Source: an uncultured Prochlorococcus sp.
Lineage (GTDB): Bacteria > Cyanobacteriota > Cyanobacteriia > PCC-6307 > Cyanobiaceae
Assembly (NCBI GenBank): GCA_902587615.1
Contig: CACILY010000004.1
Span: 1 to 56,821, forward strand
Direction of reading: 5' to 3'
DNA length: 56,821 nucleotides
Part shown: piece by piece, positions 47,302 to 56,740 of the stretch
Position numbering within the stretch: the stretch's first letter is position 1
How the letters are laid out: each line of letters starts with the position of its first letter
The notes under the pieces: model-generated
The model's input: only the letters and a program-made list of their open reading frames with translations
What the model was told of the DNA's origin: nothing
The model's database searches: none
Translations under genes and position numbers: made by a program

Positions 47302-47553
47302 GTGACCTTTCTTGCTTTAGGAAATCAAATTACTTCAAGTTCTTTGCTTGTGATAGGGACTTACTTAGCCCTTGGTTTCGTCTATTTGGTTCTGGTTCCA
47401 TTGTTTCTTTATTTTTGGATGAACAATCGTTGGCATTTTATGGGGAAATTAGAACGTTTAGGGATTTATGGATTAGTTTTTCTTTTTTTCCCTGGCTTGA
47501 TTTTGTTTGCACCTTTTTTGAATCTTCGAATGAAGGCTCAGGGAGAGGACTGA
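47302..47553 (+). CDS. ndhL: NAD(P)H-quinone oxidoreductase subunit L
   Basis: An 83-aa membrane subunit of the photosynthetic NDH-1 complex, needed for cyclic electron flow and CO2 uptake. Two hydrophobic helices are visible ([24 protein letters not shown] and [20 protein letters not shown]), with the family words [18 protein letters not shown] and [11 protein letters not shown]. The start is GTG at 47302. The next gene starts 3 nt after its stop, so they form one transcription unit. Confidence 0.9.
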   Translation: MTFLALGNQITSSSLLVIGTYLALGFVYLVLVPLFLYFWMNNRWHFMGKLERLGIYGLVFLFFPGLILFAPFLNLRMKAQGED

Positions 47554-47556
47554 TTC

Positions 47557-47886
47557 GTGACACGTGCAAGAGTTATTCAATTAGGACTATTAATTCTTCT
47601 CTTGGGAGGAGTGGGATATATTTTATTTCGTCTTTTAGGTCTTGATGAAGTTTCCTCTGGGATAGCTGCTGAAGCAGTACTTGTGTTTATTGTTATTGCT
47701 TGGACTGGATCTTATTTCCTTCGAGTAGTCACTGGCAAAATGACTTTTATTGAGCAAAGGAAGCGATATAGACAGGCTTATGACCAATTAACCAACTCAA
47801 AATTAGAGGCAAAATTTGCATCTATGTCCCAAGAGGAGAAAGATCGTTTGATAGAAGAACTCGAAAATGAGAAAAATGTTATTTAG
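47557..47886 (+). CDS. DUF3007 family membrane protein
   Basis: A 109-aa protein with two hydrophobic helices (VIQLGLLILLLGGVGYILFRLLGL and AAEAVLVFIVIAWTGSYFLRVVTG), then a charged helical C-terminus KRYRQAYDQLTNSKLEAKFASMSQEEKDRLIEELE. This matches DUF3007, conserved in cyanobacteria and plastids, of unknown detailed function. Its place just after ndhL suggests a link to NDH-1 or thylakoid biogenesis. The start is GTG at 47557. Confidence 0.83.
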   Translation: MTRARVIQLGLLILLLGGVGYILFRLLGLDEVSSGIAAEAVLVFIVIAWTGSYFLRVVTGKMTFIEQRKRYRQAYDQLTNSKLEAKFASMSQEEKDRLIEELENEKNVI

Positions 47887-47937
47887 TAACATTTTCAGGT
47901 ATTAGTTGTAATGAATTAATAGAAGGTAGATTGTTAA

Positions 47938-48774
47938 ATGAGTGATAATAGTGATTTATTGGACGTTACAACCTTGGAAAGTTCAAATATTAGTAACCTT
48001 TTCTCAAAAATAACCAAAGAGGGAAGAATTGCTTTAATGCCTTTTCTCATGGCAGGAGATCCAGATTTGAGAACTTCTGCTGAGATTTTGTTGAAATTAC
48101 AAGAGAAAGGGGCTGACATTATTGAATTAGGAATTCCTTATAGTGATCCTCTTGCTGACGGGCCAGTGATTCAGTTAGCGGCTTCAAGGGCACTTTCTTC
48201 GGGTACTTCGATATCTAGTGTTTTCAAAATGTTGGGTGGTTTGCGAGATAAATTGCACATACCAATAGTTCTTTTCACTTATTGCAATCCTTTAATTAAT
48301 CGAGGAATGGAAAGATTTTGTCATGATGCTTCTGAGGTAGGTGTCTCAGGCATTGTTGTGCCAGATCTACCTCTTGAAGAAGCAGAGAAATTTTCACCAA
48401 TTGCTTCAGCTAGTGGTTTGGATTTGATCTTATTAGTTGCACCAACAACACCTAAGGATCGTATAAAAAGGATTGCAGAGACAAGTAAAGGTTTTACATA
48501 TCTTGTAAGTGTTACGGGTGTAACAGGTGAACGTACAGTTGTAAATGATAGTGTTCAGACTCTTGTGAAAGAAATAAAAGAATCTTCCTCAAGTCATGTT
48601 GCTGTTGGATTTGGTATTTCGGCGGCTAAACATATTTCTAAAGTCCGTAGTTGGGGTGCTGACGGAGCAATAGTTGGAAGTGCACTTGTAAAAAGAATTT
48701 CAAAAGCTCGGCCTGGTTATGCTGTTGAAGAAGCTGGAATATTTTGTGAAGAGCTACGACAAGCCGTTCAATAA
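47938..48774 (+). CDS. trpA: Tryptophan synthase alpha chain
   Basis: The alpha subunit splits indole-3-glycerol phosphate to indole and glyceraldehyde 3-phosphate. [42 protein letters not shown] (catalytic Glu and Asp), [15 protein letters not shown] and [10 protein letters not shown] are TIM-barrel signatures; the phosphate site is [12 protein letters not shown]. The 278-aa length includes a slightly long N-terminus ([17 protein letters not shown]). It ends 45 nt before a terminator. Confidence 0.96.
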   Translation: MSDNSDLLDVTTLESSNISNLFSKITKEGRIALMPFLMAGDPDLRTSAEILLKLQEKGADIIELGIPYSDPLADGPVIQLAASRALSSGTSISSVFKMLGGLRDKLHIPIVLFTYCNPLINRGMERFCHDASEVGVSGIVVPDLPLEEAEKFSPIASASGLDLILLVAPTTPKDRIKRIAETSKGFTYLVSVTGVTGERTVVNDSVQTLVKEIKESSSSHVAVGFGISAAKHISKVRSWGADGAIVGSALVKRISKARPGYAVEEAGIFCEELRQAVQ

Positions 48775-48818
48775 AGTGTAATTTAAAGAATCTTCTTATC
48801 ATTTTATAAGGCAAAAAA

Positions 48819-48845
48819 AAAAGCCCCGATATGTTCTGGGGCTTT
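48819..48845 (-). terminator. Terminator between trpA and the AbrB-like gene
   Basis: Arms AAAGCCCC and GGGGCTTT surround a 10-nt loop (GATATGTTCT). On the minus strand the second arm is followed by a run of about ten T, which makes it a strong stop for the AbrB-like gene; for trpA on the plus strand the tail TTTCTCTC is weaker. The two genes converge here. Confidence 0.85.
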
Positions 48846-48903
48846 CTCTCTGCGGTTTTATTTGTTTTGTCTTTTGAGATTAACTAGTCTAGATCGATTT
48901 CCT

Positions 48904-49275
48904 TCAATCCTCGTCGTCTTCACTAGCTCCAGCAGGAACAAGCCTTATTTGCTTACGTCCTAGCTTGATCTCAAATTCATCACCAGCTTTTAGATCTAGT
49001 AGTGCTGTATATGCCTTGCCAATCAAAAGATTGCCATTGCCTTGAACAGTTGCTACATAACTAAGCTTTCTTCCACCTTTGCCTATTCCTGCTACTCCAG
49101 TTGCTCCAAGGCTTACACCTTTAGCTTCAAGGAGTGCCTCGTAAAAAGCTGTGAAGTTAAGACGATCTCCACCATCCTTCTTAGTGGATATATATCCACA
49201 AGCTTTAACAAGATCTGATTTACTGACATCACCAAGTTCTTTGACTTTGGTGAGTAGGTCGCTACCAGTGAGCAT
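48904..49275 (-). CDS. cyAbrB-family transcriptional regulator
   Basis: A 123-aa cyanobacterial AbrB-like regulator. DLLTKVKELGDVSKSDLVKACGYISTKKDGGDRLNFTAFYEALLEAKG is the cyAbrB N-terminal segment; ATVQGNGNLLIGKAYTALLDLKAGDEFEIKLGRKQIRLVPAG is the AbrB DNA-binding fold. These proteins balance carbon and nitrogen metabolism and other global responses. The C-terminus is short and acidic (ASEDDED). Confidence 0.9.
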   Translation of the reverse strand: MLTGSDLLTKVKELGDVSKSDLVKACGYISTKKDGGDRLNFTAFYEALLEAKGVSLGATGVAGIGKGGRKLSYVATVQGNGNLLIGKAYTALLDLKAGDEFEIKLGRKQIRLVPAGASEDDED

Positions 49276-49373
49276 AATTTGAACTGTTTGAATTTACCTA
49301 ATTAACATAGCAAAATGTATGACAATTGTGTCAACATTAAAGTGATAATTTTCATGGATTATTAATCAATCAG

Positions 49374-49646
49374 ATGATGAACCAATTTGTTCTTTGGGGT
49401 AATTACTGTGAAGATGCAGTTGAAAAGCGAACCCCTTTTCGAGATGAGCATCTAGATAGGCTTAATTCACTTAAGGAGGAGGGGATACTGATTACCTTGG
49501 GGCCAACTAAATGTACTAGATATGTTTTTGGAATCTTTCAAGTTGAGAATGAGGATGAAGTAAGGAATATTATTCAGGAAGATGTTTATTGGAAGAAGGG
49601 AATATGGACTTCTTATGAAATTTATCCTTGGATCCAAGCTTTCTGA
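49374..49646 (+). CDS. YciI-like protein
   Basis: A 90-aa YCII-type protein (dimeric alpha+beta barrel): MNQFVLWGNYCEDAVEKRTPFRDEHLDRLNSLKEEGILITLGPTK with the conserved HLDRLxxLKEEG and GP, and RNIIQEDVYWKKGIWTSYEIYPW at the end. The catalytic-like His-Asp pattern of YciI is partly present (DEH). The substrate is unknown. It can start at either of two ATGs (49374 or 49377). Its 3' end overlaps the convergent cytochrome gene by 25 nt. Confidence 0.82.
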   Translation: MMNQFVLWGNYCEDAVEKRTPFRDEHLDRLNSLKEEGILITLGPTKCTRYVFGIFQVENEDEVRNIIQEDVYWKKGIWTSYEIYPWIQAF

Positions 49647-49999
49647 GCTTGTTCCCATATCCAATTTGCGACTATCTGATCTCCACCTTTACCAAGATAT
49701 TCTTCATAGCCACTCATACTTCCAATACCTAATCGAGCAACTTTAGCTATTTTTTCCGGGTCATCTAAACCATTACGTTTAAGAGATGAGATTTTTAGTG
49801 ATTTACCTCTTCTGATTATATTTCCTCCATTTACATGACATCCTGAACAATGTTGTATGAATAGTTTCTCTCCTTCAGATTGGCTAAGTGCTAATAAATG
49901 ATCTGCAGAAGTTAGGAGTGAAGAAATCAGAGTAAAAATAATTATGAGCTTCTTTGATTTTTTTCTTAAGTCAAAAATAATTCTTTTAAGAAGCTTCAT
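49622..49999 (-). CDS. c6-like c-type cytochrome
   Basis: A 125-aa secreted protein. A basic N-terminus and a hydrophobic stretch (KKLIIIFTLISSLLTSADHLLA) form a signal peptide. EGEKLFIQHCSGCHVNGGN binds haem (Cys51, Cys54, His55), and GIGSMSGYEEYL gives the Met95 axial ligand where cytochrome c6 has MPAF or MPAW. The end VANWIWEQAQKAW is c6-like. It is probably a lumenal electron carrier of the c6-related group, not the main c6. Convergent with the YciI-like gene. Confidence 0.83.
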   Translation of the reverse strand: MKLLKRIIFDLRKKSKKLIIIFTLISSLLTSADHLLALSQSEGEKLFIQHCSGCHVNGGNIIRRGKSLKISSLKRNGLDDPEKIAKVARLGIGSMSGYEEYLGKGGDQIVANWIWEQAQKAWIQG

Positions 50000-50032
50000 C
50001 AGGAGAATACTTTATTAGTTCGAAATTACCGT

Positions 50033-50347
50033 TTAATTAACGTTATCGTTTTTCATTTCTTCTAATAAGAGGTCAAGCTGACTAAAAGGATCCACTTCTT
50101 CTGAAGTTTCTATTGACTGAGTATTGTTTTTCAACCAATGATTTTCTATCTCGCAAAGCCGATCGGCAACCTTTGGGAATCCTCCCAAAAAATATTCTCT
50201 CTGGAGCACCTCAAGGAGGGCCGACATTCGAGAAGATTCTGCTTGAAGACTTTGTCTCAGTTCAGCCTGGGTGCGCCCTTGCTGTTTGAGCCAGTCTTTT
50301 ATTAAAAGAGTAATTTCCTCTTCTATTTGATGTGACCACTGTTTCAT
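50033..50347 (-). CDS. Conserved-looking hypothetical protein
   Basis: A 104-aa protein (MKQWSHQIEEEITLLIKDWLKQQGRTQAELRQSLQAESSRMSALLEVLQREYFLGG...). The middle resembles a helix-turn-helix (GRTQAELRQSLQAESSRMSALLEVL), which is suggestive but not conclusive; the C-terminal third is acidic. Such proteins are common in cyanobacteria next to the YkvA-like gene. It lies 3 nt downstream of that gene and is likely co-transcribed. A DNA-binding role is only inferred. Confidence 0.62.
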   Translation of the reverse strand: MKQWSHQIEEEITLLIKDWLKQQGRTQAELRQSLQAESSRMSALLEVLQREYFLGGFPKVADRLCEIENHWLKNNTQSIETSEEVDPFSQLDLLLEEMKNDNVN

Positions 50348-50350
50348 TCT

Positions 50351-50716
50351 TTAGAGTGGGAACCATTTATCAAGTTTGCGGAGAGCCTTGTTTCGAATCT
50401 CAGGAGTAACATGATTGCTCCAGAGGCTTATTACTGCTGTAAGGGCAACCAAATCATCACTGAAACCAGCTACAGGAATAAAATCTGGAACCAAGTCTAC
50501 GGGCATTATTAAGTAAGTTAATGCTGCAAACATTGAAACTTTTACTTGGTTAGGCGTTGAGGGGGCTATCAATATCTCAAATGCTTCTAAGGCAGGTTGA
50601 GCCAGAGTGCGACCTGCTCTGATTAAAACTTTTCTTAAAACACCTTCATCTATTACGGAGCTATCAATTACTTCTGCTTCGTAAATATTTCTTGTTGAAT
50701 CTTTCTTATTTGTCAT
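50351..50716 (-). CDS. YkvA/DUF1232 membrane protein
   Basis: A 121-aa protein with the DUF1232 core VKVSMFAALTYLIMPVDLVPDFIPVAGFSDDLVALTAVISLW, whose PxDLxPDFIPvxGxxDDL pattern is diagnostic. The family has one or two membrane-inserted helices and unknown function. The N-terminus before residue 45 is variable. It is read with the downstream 104-aa gene. The start is ATG at 50716. Confidence 0.85.
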   Translation of the reverse strand: MTNKKDSTRNIYEAEVIDSSVIDEGVLRKVLIRAGRTLAQPALEAFEILIAPSTPNQVKVSMFAALTYLIMPVDLVPDFIPVAGFSDDLVALTAVISLWSNHVTPEIRNKALRKLDKWFPL

Positions 50717-50799
50717 AGAGAATTAAAAAAAGATTTTGAAGTTCTAATAAGACTAGTTATATATGCACACTATTTTTCAAGAAATAATGATGGTGATCA

Positions 50800-51732
50800 T
50801 TAGGTATTTTCAAGATTACTTTCTATTAGCCCACTTTGGACCCCAGCTTTTCGAAGTTTTCTCAAGGCTCTTTGAACAACTTGTCTACAATATTCCCTAC
50901 TGCAGTTCATGTGTCTTGCCACATCAGCTAAAGTTCTCCATTGATTTGTACCATCCAATCCAAATCTGAGACTAACGATAGTCCTTTCTTTTTCAGTAAG
51001 ATTTGCTTTGTCTAATAATGACCAGGCTGAATCACTCCGTTCCGCTAGCTCTGCTAATTCCATTGGAGCAATCTCTTCGCTAGGAAGAATATCTACTAGC
51101 TCTGAAGGATCTGATTTTGAATTTATTACTCCCTGCAAGCTCACGGTGATACTTCTTAATTCACATGTAAGAAGCTCTTCAATCTCTTGAACGGGAAGAC
51201 GCATCTTTTGAGATATTTGTTCTATTGATGGAGGAATGCCATTATCTTGCATTAATCGTGATTTGGCTGCTCTAAGTTTGGTTAACTTTTCATTGATATT
51301 GACTGGGATTCTGATTGTTCTGCTTTGAGTTGAAAGTGCTCTATTTAATCCTTGGCGAATCCACCAATAAGCATAGGTAGAGAAGCGATGCCCTCGAGTT
51401 GGATCATATTTCTCCACAGCTCTTGTTAGACCTAAGGTTCCTTCTTGAATTAGATCAAGTAGATCAAGTCCTTTTCCTTGATATCTCTTGGCTAAATTAA
51501 CTACAAGCCTAAGATTCGCAGTAATCATCTGATCTTTTGCCTTTTCGCCAGATTTGATAGTCCTTTTTTCGGTATCCGAGAAATTACATTCTGGCCCCTT
51601 ACCCCCTGCAAGTTCACAAGCTTTCGTTAAGGCAAGCATCGCTTGCACTTTTCGGCCCATGGTAAGTTCTTCTTCAGGCGTTAAGAGTTGATGGCGCCCG
51701 ATTTCTCCAAGAAAGTCGCTTAAAGAACTCAC
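50800..51732 (-). CDS. Group 2 (RpoD-like) RNA polymerase sigma factor
   Basis: A 310-aa sigma-70 family member. The N-terminus SDFLGEIGRHQLLTPEEELTMGRKVQ is region 1.2; ANLRLVVNLAKRYQGKGLDLLDLIQEGTLGLTRAVEKYDPTRGHRFSTYAYWWIRQGLNRAL is region 2 (2.1-2.4), IRIPVNINEKL region 3, and EKERTIVSLRFGLDG...TLADVARHMNCSREYCRQVVQRALRKLRK region 4. It lacks the long N-terminus of the primary SigA, so I call it group 2. Which Sig letter is not decidable here. Confidence 0.92.
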   Translation of the reverse strand: MSSLSDFLGEIGRHQLLTPEEELTMGRKVQAMLALTKACELAGGKGPECNFSDTEKRTIKSGEKAKDQMITANLRLVVNLAKRYQGKGLDLLDLIQEGTLGLTRAVEKYDPTRGHRFSTYAYWWIRQGLNRALSTQSRTIRIPVNINEKLTKLRAAKSRLMQDNGIPPSIEQISQKMRLPVQEIEELLTCELRSITVSLQGVINSKSDPSELVDILPSEEIAPMELAELAERSDSAWSLLDKANLTEKERTIVSLRFGLDGTNQWRTLADVARHMNCSREYCRQVVQRALRKLRKAGVQSGLIESNLENT

Positions 51733-51909
51733 GAGAGTTACCTCTATTATGTAATCAATCTAGAGAGAAAATGTTTACTTTCTATAGGCGTAATGAATAG
51801 TTCGGAATTGATTTTTGTTTTATTCCTAATTTATCCCTAAGTTTTCTGGATATTTTTTGCCAGAATTCTTTTATATCAAGCTATTATTAGATTTTGCTCT
51901 TGTAATCCC

Positions 51910-52398
51910 ATGCTTCTGGCAATGACTTTTAGTCAAGATATTGCTCGCAGTGCATTAGTTGCATATATTCATTATTTCAGCTTTATGTTGTGTTTTGGTG
52001 CGTTAGTGCTAGAAAGAAAGCTCTTAAAGACTTATCCAAATCGAGAAGAAGCAATATCTTTAATTATTACAGATGTTGTTTATGGTATCGCAGCCTTAAT
52101 GCTTTTGATTAGTGGAATTTTAAGAGTGCTTTATTTTGCTCAAGAGAGCTCGTTTTACACTCATAACCCTATATTTTGGATTAAGGTCACTGTCTTTATT
52201 GTCGTAGGGGCAATATCTCTTTATCCCACAATTACATATATTCTTTGGGTTATTCCTATTCGGAGAGGTGAGTTACCCCAAGTTGATTCTAAGCTAGTAA
52301 GCCGTTTAGCCCTTCTTATTAATTTGGAATTAATTGGATTCGCGTCTATTCCATTATTTGCAACATTAATGGCAAGAGGAGTAGGACTTAAAATTTAG
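51910..52398 (+). CDS. DUF2214 membrane protein
   Basis: A 162-aa protein with four hydrophobic spans (for example ALVAYIHYFSFMLCFGALVLERKLL, TDVVYGIAALMLLISGILRVLYFA and FWIKVTVFIVVGAISLYPTITYILW). HYFSFM...LERKLL and GILRVLYFA match the DUF2214 family, whose His and Arg positions have led to the idea of an integral redox or metal protein; no role is established. A start at ATG 51922 is also possible. It is divergent from the sigma factor gene. Confidence 0.78.
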   Translation: MLLAMTFSQDIARSALVAYIHYFSFMLCFGALVLERKLLKTYPNREEAISLIITDVVYGIAALMLLISGILRVLYFAQESSFYTHNPIFWIKVTVFIVVGAISLYPTITYILWVIPIRRGELPQVDSKLVSRLALLINLELIGFASIPLFATLMARGVGLKI

Positions 52399-52446
52399 TT
52401 TGCATAAATTTAATGCTTAGGACCTATTTAGATTGGGAGTAGATGG

Positions 52447-53118
52447 TTAGTTAGCAATGCGTCTCTTCCCTTTCCTTTTAGATAGAACTTTTAAAACTTC
52501 TTTCCATGTAACCCCATGATATTTGAGTGCAACTTGTAAATGAAATATTATATCGGCAGCTTCACCTGAGATAGATTCTGGATCATTGTCTTTGCAGGCC
52601 ATTACAAACTCGGCGCTTTCTTCTCCAATCTTTTTTAGGATTTTATTATCTCCTGCACTGAGGAGATTATTTGTATAGCTTCCTTCTTCAGGATTTGAAT
52701 GTCTTTTTTCAATTGTATGGAAGAGCTCACTGCATATATCTGCGGGTGGGAGATGAGAAAAAAATTCTTCTTTAGATTCAATTTGTACTTCGTTGGTGAA
52801 ACAACTTCTTGTACCCAGATGGCAAGATATATCACCAATTTGTTCAACAGTAAAAAGTATTACATCTGAGTCGCAATCATATCTAATTCCTTTTAACTTT
52901 TGAATATGACCGCTAGTAGCACCTTTATGCCAAATTTCTTTCCTTGAACGACTCCAATAATGGATTTCTCCACTCTCGAGAGTAAGTTCTAAGGATTTAC
53001 GATTTACCCAAGCCATCATGAGTACAGCCCCATCAAGCCAATCTTGAGCTATAGCAGGCATTAATTCTTTGTCATTAAAACTTAGTTTTTCTATGAAGGA
53101 TGTCGTGATTAGAGTCAT
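52447..53118 (-). CDS. hisIE: Bifunctional phosphoribosyl-AMP cyclohydrolase/phosphoribosyl-ATP pyrophosphatase
   Basis: The second and third steps of histidine synthesis in one 223-aa protein. The HisI half has AVLMMAWVNRKSLELTLESGEIHYWSRSRKEIWHKGATSGH and YDCDSDVILF (zinc and active-site Cys/His). The HisE half has KKIGEESAEFVMACKDND and GEAADIIFHLQVAL (metal-binding Glu/Asp). The linker lies at about residues 130-145. It is divergent from the pterin-synthase-like gene. Confidence 0.96.
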   Translation of the reverse strand: MTLITTSFIEKLSFNDKELMPAIAQDWLDGAVLMMAWVNRKSLELTLESGEIHYWSRSRKEIWHKGATSGHIQKLKGIRYDCDSDVILFTVEQIGDISCHLGTRSCFTNEVQIESKEEFFSHLPPADICSELFHTIEKRHSNPEEGSYTNNLLSAGDNKILKKIGEESAEFVMACKDNDPESISGEAADIIFHLQVALKYHGVTWKEVLKVLSKRKGKRRIAN

Positions 53119-53180
53119 ATTGGTACTTAAAGAAATGTTTTGAATTTGTTCTTCTATTAGTTTCCTTAAACGTTTATAAA

Positions 53181-53654
53181 ATGTCTATCCCTACTTTTGT
53201 TTTTACATGTAGTAAGAAGTTTCTTGACTATCCTTGTTGCCATAGACAATGGAAGCATTCCGGACATTGTCGATTCGTTCATGGTTATAGTCGTAGTTTT
53301 ACTTTTTGGTTTGGATCTCAGAGGCTAGATCAACATGGCTTTGTGGTTGACTTTTCTGGATTAAAGGATTTGGAGGAAAAATTAACTAGAAATTTCGATC
53401 ATACCTTTTTGGTTAATCAAGATGACCCACTTATTCATGTATGGAAGCAACTTCACGAAGATGGTGCTTTAGATCTGCGAATAATGGAAAACGTTGGAAT
53501 GGAATCGACCGCTAAATTGATTTGGGAATGGGCAAATAGCATTTTAATGATTACAACAGGCGGAAGAGCATGTTGTTGGCGTACTGAAGCACGTGAAAAT
53601 GATTTTAATGCCTCTTATTTTGAATTGATTCCCGATTGGTATAAGGTTAGTTAA
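53181..53654 (+). CDS. 6-pyruvoyl/6-carboxy-tetrahydropterin synthase-like protein
   Basis: A 157-aa protein of the QueD/PTPS fold: FVVDFSGLKDLEEKLTRNFDHTFLVNQDDP matches the VxDFxxLK...LDHxxLN core, and WRTEAREND the end strand with the conserved Glu. The zinc site is unusual: where QueD has AAHRL and LHGHSF, this protein reads KKFLDYPCCHRQWKHSGHCRFVHGYSRSF, so only one expected His (His34) stays. Additional His21, His26 and His29 lie in an insert. It may be a different enzyme of the family. Confidence 0.72.
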   Translation: MSIPTFVFTCSKKFLDYPCCHRQWKHSGHCRFVHGYSRSFTFWFGSQRLDQHGFVVDFSGLKDLEEKLTRNFDHTFLVNQDDPLIHVWKQLHEDGALDLRIMENVGMESTAKLIWEWANSILMITTGGRACCWRTEARENDFNASYFELIPDWYKVS

Positions 53655-53671
53655 CTAATAATGAAGGAAGT

Positions 53672-56263
53672 TTAGAGAAGCATTATCTTACCATCAATTA
53701 ATTCTACTTCTATTGTTTTACCTGGTAAAGTATCTCCTTTTAGAATTGATTTTGCTATACGAGTTACAAGTTCCTTTTGCAATTTTCTTTTTAGAGGCCT
53801 TGCACCATAAATTGGATCAAAAGACTTGTCTGCTATCCAATCTATAACTTCTTTGCTGATTTTTATATCTAAGGATTTGTCCCTAAGTCTCTCTTTGATT
53901 TTATTTAACTGAAGTATTATTATTTCAGTTAGATCATTTTTGTTAAGACTATTGAAAATGATTGCCTCATCAAGTCTATTTAAAAACTCTGGTTTAAAAG
54001 TTTGTTTGAGAGATTCGTTTATAATCTTATCCATCTCTTCCTTTCGATTGTCCATTCCTGATAATTCTATAATTGCTTGACTGCCTATATTACTAGTTAA
54101 AATAATCACAGTATTTGTAAAATTTACTGTTCTTCCTTGACCGTCAGTAATTCTACCCTCGTCTAGTATCTGTAGCATTACATTGAAAATATCTGAATGG
54201 GCTTTTTCTATTTCATCAAATAGAAGTACTGAATATGGTCTTCTTCTTACTGCCTCAGTTAATTGACCACCTGTCTCATACCCTACATATCCAGGAGGGG
54301 CTCCAATTAGTCGACTAACTGAATGTTTTTCCATATATTCAGACATATCAATTCTTACTATTGCGCTGTCGCTATCAAATAATTGAGAAGCAAGTGATTT
54401 TGAAAGCTCAGTTTTACCTACTCCTGTAGGCCCTAGGAATAAAAAACTTGCTATTGGGCGATTAGGATCATTTAACCCAGTCCTTGATCTTTGTATTGCA
54501 TCAGAAACTGAATTAATTGCCTGGTTTTGACCAATTACCTTATTTTGAAGAGTTGTTTCTAGCTCTAAGAGTTTTTCCATCTCTGATTTCGCAAGCTTTG
54601 TAACTGGAATGGAAGTCCATTTGGCAATTACTTCGGCAATATCATCTTCTGTTACCTCTTCTCTAAGAAGAGGATTTTCAGCAGACTTATTTTCATTTTC
54701 TATAGAGTCTTCCTTTTTATTTAATTGGTTTTGAAGATTACTCAATGTTCCATATTCTAATTGGGCTGCCTTATTAAGATCATAATTTCTCTTTGCCTGT
54801 TCTATTTGTAATTGCACTTTCTCAATCTCTTCTTTTATTGCTGATAGTTCGTCTATAGAGTCTTTTTCTTGTTGCCATTTAGAGTTTAATGAAGTTTGTT
54901 TATCTAGTAAATTTTCTAATTCGTGCTTTATAAGATTTAACCTTTCCTTGCTTGCAGAGTCTGATTCTCTTTCTAAAGAAAGCTTTTCCATTTGAAGTTG
55001 TATTATTTTCCTGTCAATTTCATCTATTTCCTCTGGCTTTGAGGTTATTTCCATTTTTAATTTTGAGGCAGATTCATCTATAAGATCTATTGCTTTGTCA
55101 GGGAGGAATCTATCAGCTATATAACGATTACTTAGGACAGCTGCTGCAACAAGAGCATTGTCTGAAATTCTTACCCCATGATGCACTTCATATCTCTCTT
55201 TTAAACCCCTGAGTATTGAAATAGTATCTTCGATAGTAGGTTGATGTACTATTACTTGCTGAAATCTTCTCTCGAGTGCAGGGTCTTTTTCAATATATTG
55301 TTTGTGTTCATTTAATGTGGTTGCACCTATACATCTAAGCTCTCCTCTCGCAAGCATTGGCTTTAAAAGATTGCTTGCATCCATTGATCCTCCAGAGGCA
55401 CCTGCACCCACAACTGTATGAATCTCATCAATAAAAAGAATTATTTGGCCTGTTGATTCTGTAACTTCTTTTAGAACAGCTTTTAGCCTTTCTTCAAACT
55501 CCCCTCGATATTTAGCTCCCGCAATAAGTGCTCCCATGTCTAAAGCAATTAATTGACGGTTTTGTAGTGCCTCTGGTACATCTCCATTAAGAATTCGTTG
55601 TGCTAAACCTTCAACTATTGCAGTTTTACCCACACCAGGTTCACCAATTAGAACAGGATTATTTTTAGTTCGGCGACTTAAAATTTGTATTGTTCGCCTT
55701 ATTTCATCATCCCTGCCTATAACAGGATCTAGTTTTCCTTCTCTGGCTTGATTAGTAAGATCAATTCCATATTTCTTAAGAGATTCATATTTTCCTTCTG
55801 GATTTTGATCGGTCACTTTGTGATGCCCTCTGATTTCATGAATTGCTGAAAGAAGATTATTTTCATGTAATCCATCCTCCTTTATTATCTTTTGACAGCA
55901 TCGGCTGTCATTAGATAAGGCTAACAAGAGATGCTCTATAGATATATAGCTATCATTGAATGATTTTTTATAATCATCTGATTTTTCTAAAACCTTATTA
56001 AGTCCTTTTCCTATGAATAATTTTTTTGGCATGGATTTTAACTTTGGCGCCTTATCTATATAGCTCTTTAAATTAGATGTAATTTTTTTAATTGATGCAC
56101 CACACTTTTCAAAGATCCTTATAGTTAGTTCATCTTGATTAAGAAGGGAAAGTAGAAGATGCTCTGTCTCTATATGTTGATGGCTATTTAATTGTGCTTC
56201 TTCTTGAGCCAAAATAATAGAAGACCATGCTTTCTCTGTAAATTGTTCAGATTGAGGCTGCAT
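53672..56263 (-). CDS. clpB: ClpB disaggregase (Hsp100)
   Basis: An 863-aa hexameric AAA+ chaperone that pulls apart protein aggregates with DnaK. The N-terminal Clp-N repeats cover about residues 1-145; AAA-1 has Walker [14 protein letters not shown] (about 207-219) and Walker [15 protein letters not shown]; a coiled-coil middle domain follows (about 400-530, [25 protein letters not shown]); AAA-2 has [12 protein letters not shown] and [11 protein letters not shown]. No ClpP-binding loop is expected. Cyanobacteria often have two ClpB proteins, and I cannot say which this is. The upstream 199 nt hold its promoter. Confidence 0.96.
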   Translation of the reverse strand: MQPQSEQFTEKAWSSIILAQEEAQLNSHQHIETEHLLLSLLNQDELTIRIFEKCGASIKKITSNLKSYIDKAPKLKSMPKKLFIGKGLNKVLEKSDDYKKSFNDSYISIEHLLLALSNDSRCCQKIIKEDGLHENNLLSAIHEIRGHHKVTDQNPEGKYESLKKYGIDLTNQAREGKLDPVIGRDDEIRRTIQILSRRTKNNPVLIGEPGVGKTAIVEGLAQRILNGDVPEALQNRQLIALDMGALIAGAKYRGEFEERLKAVLKEVTESTGQIILFIDEIHTVVGAGASGGSMDASNLLKPMLARGELRCIGATTLNEHKQYIEKDPALERRFQQVIVHQPTIEDTISILRGLKERYEVHHGVRISDNALVAAAVLSNRYIADRFLPDKAIDLIDESASKLKMEITSKPEEIDEIDRKIIQLQMEKLSLERESDSASKERLNLIKHELENLLDKQTSLNSKWQQEKDSIDELSAIKEEIEKVQLQIEQAKRNYDLNKAAQLEYGTLSNLQNQLNKKEDSIENENKSAENPLLREEVTEDDIAEVIAKWTSIPVTKLAKSEMEKLLELETTLQNKVIGQNQAINSVSDAIQRSRTGLNDPNRPIASFLFLGPTGVGKTELSKSLASQLFDSDSAIVRIDMSEYMEKHSVSRLIGAPPGYVGYETGGQLTEAVRRRPYSVLLFDEIEKAHSDIFNVMLQILDEGRITDGQGRTVNFTNTVIILTSNIGSQAIIELSGMDNRKEEMDKIINESLKQTFKPEFLNRLDEAIIFNSLNKNDLTEIIILQLNKIKERLRDKSLDIKISKEVIDWIADKSFDPIYGARPLKRKLQKELVTRIAKSILKGDTLPGKTIEVELIDGKIMLL

Positions 56264-56462
56264 TAATGATTATATTTGTATAAATACACTAAGTTAAAAT
56301 GTCTTAAGTCTTTAGCTAGTAAACCGATCCTCTTCAGAAAGAATTAATATATAGTACGGTTATTTCTACATGTTAAGTAGAGAATAGTTGTCTCTAGTTT
56401 CTCTCTAGGATTACCTCCTCCTAAAAGGAGTATGAAAAATAGATTAATTCTTCTAAAATCCT

Positions 56463-56684
56463 TTAATTTAATTTTTTTATTGGATATACATTGCTTCGTT
56501 TGAACCATGTAGCAACATCCTCAATAATAGAATCATCTTTAAGGTCCTCTAAGGTTACTTTGAAGCCATATTTTGTTGCTATCTCAAGAATATCATTTAT
56601 ATGTTTAATTTTCTTTAATGCAAGTCTTATTTCAAGACTTCGCTCTGCTGCATTTATAAAGCTTTTTAGATCCTCTCTAGACAT
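56463..56684 (-). CDS. Nif11-domain protein
   Basis: A 73-aa product: MSREDLKSFINAAERSLEIRLALKKIKHINDILEIATKYGFKVTLEDL is the Nif11 leader-like domain (MS.e.L..F......L...L......ilxiAxxxGf.it.edL). In this family such domains can lead modified peptides (prochlorosins), but the C-terminus here (DDSIIEDVATWFKRSNVYPIKKLN) has neither a double-glycine cleavage site nor Cys. I therefore call it a stand-alone Nif11-domain protein. Confidence 0.8.
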   Translation of the reverse strand: MSREDLKSFINAAERSLEIRLALKKIKHINDILEIATKYGFKVTLEDLKDDSIIEDVATWFKRSNVYPIKKLN

Positions 56685-56740
56685 GTAAGGAGTAGTTACA
56701 TAAATGTTATTCTATTAAATTTAATATTAGTTGTTATAGA

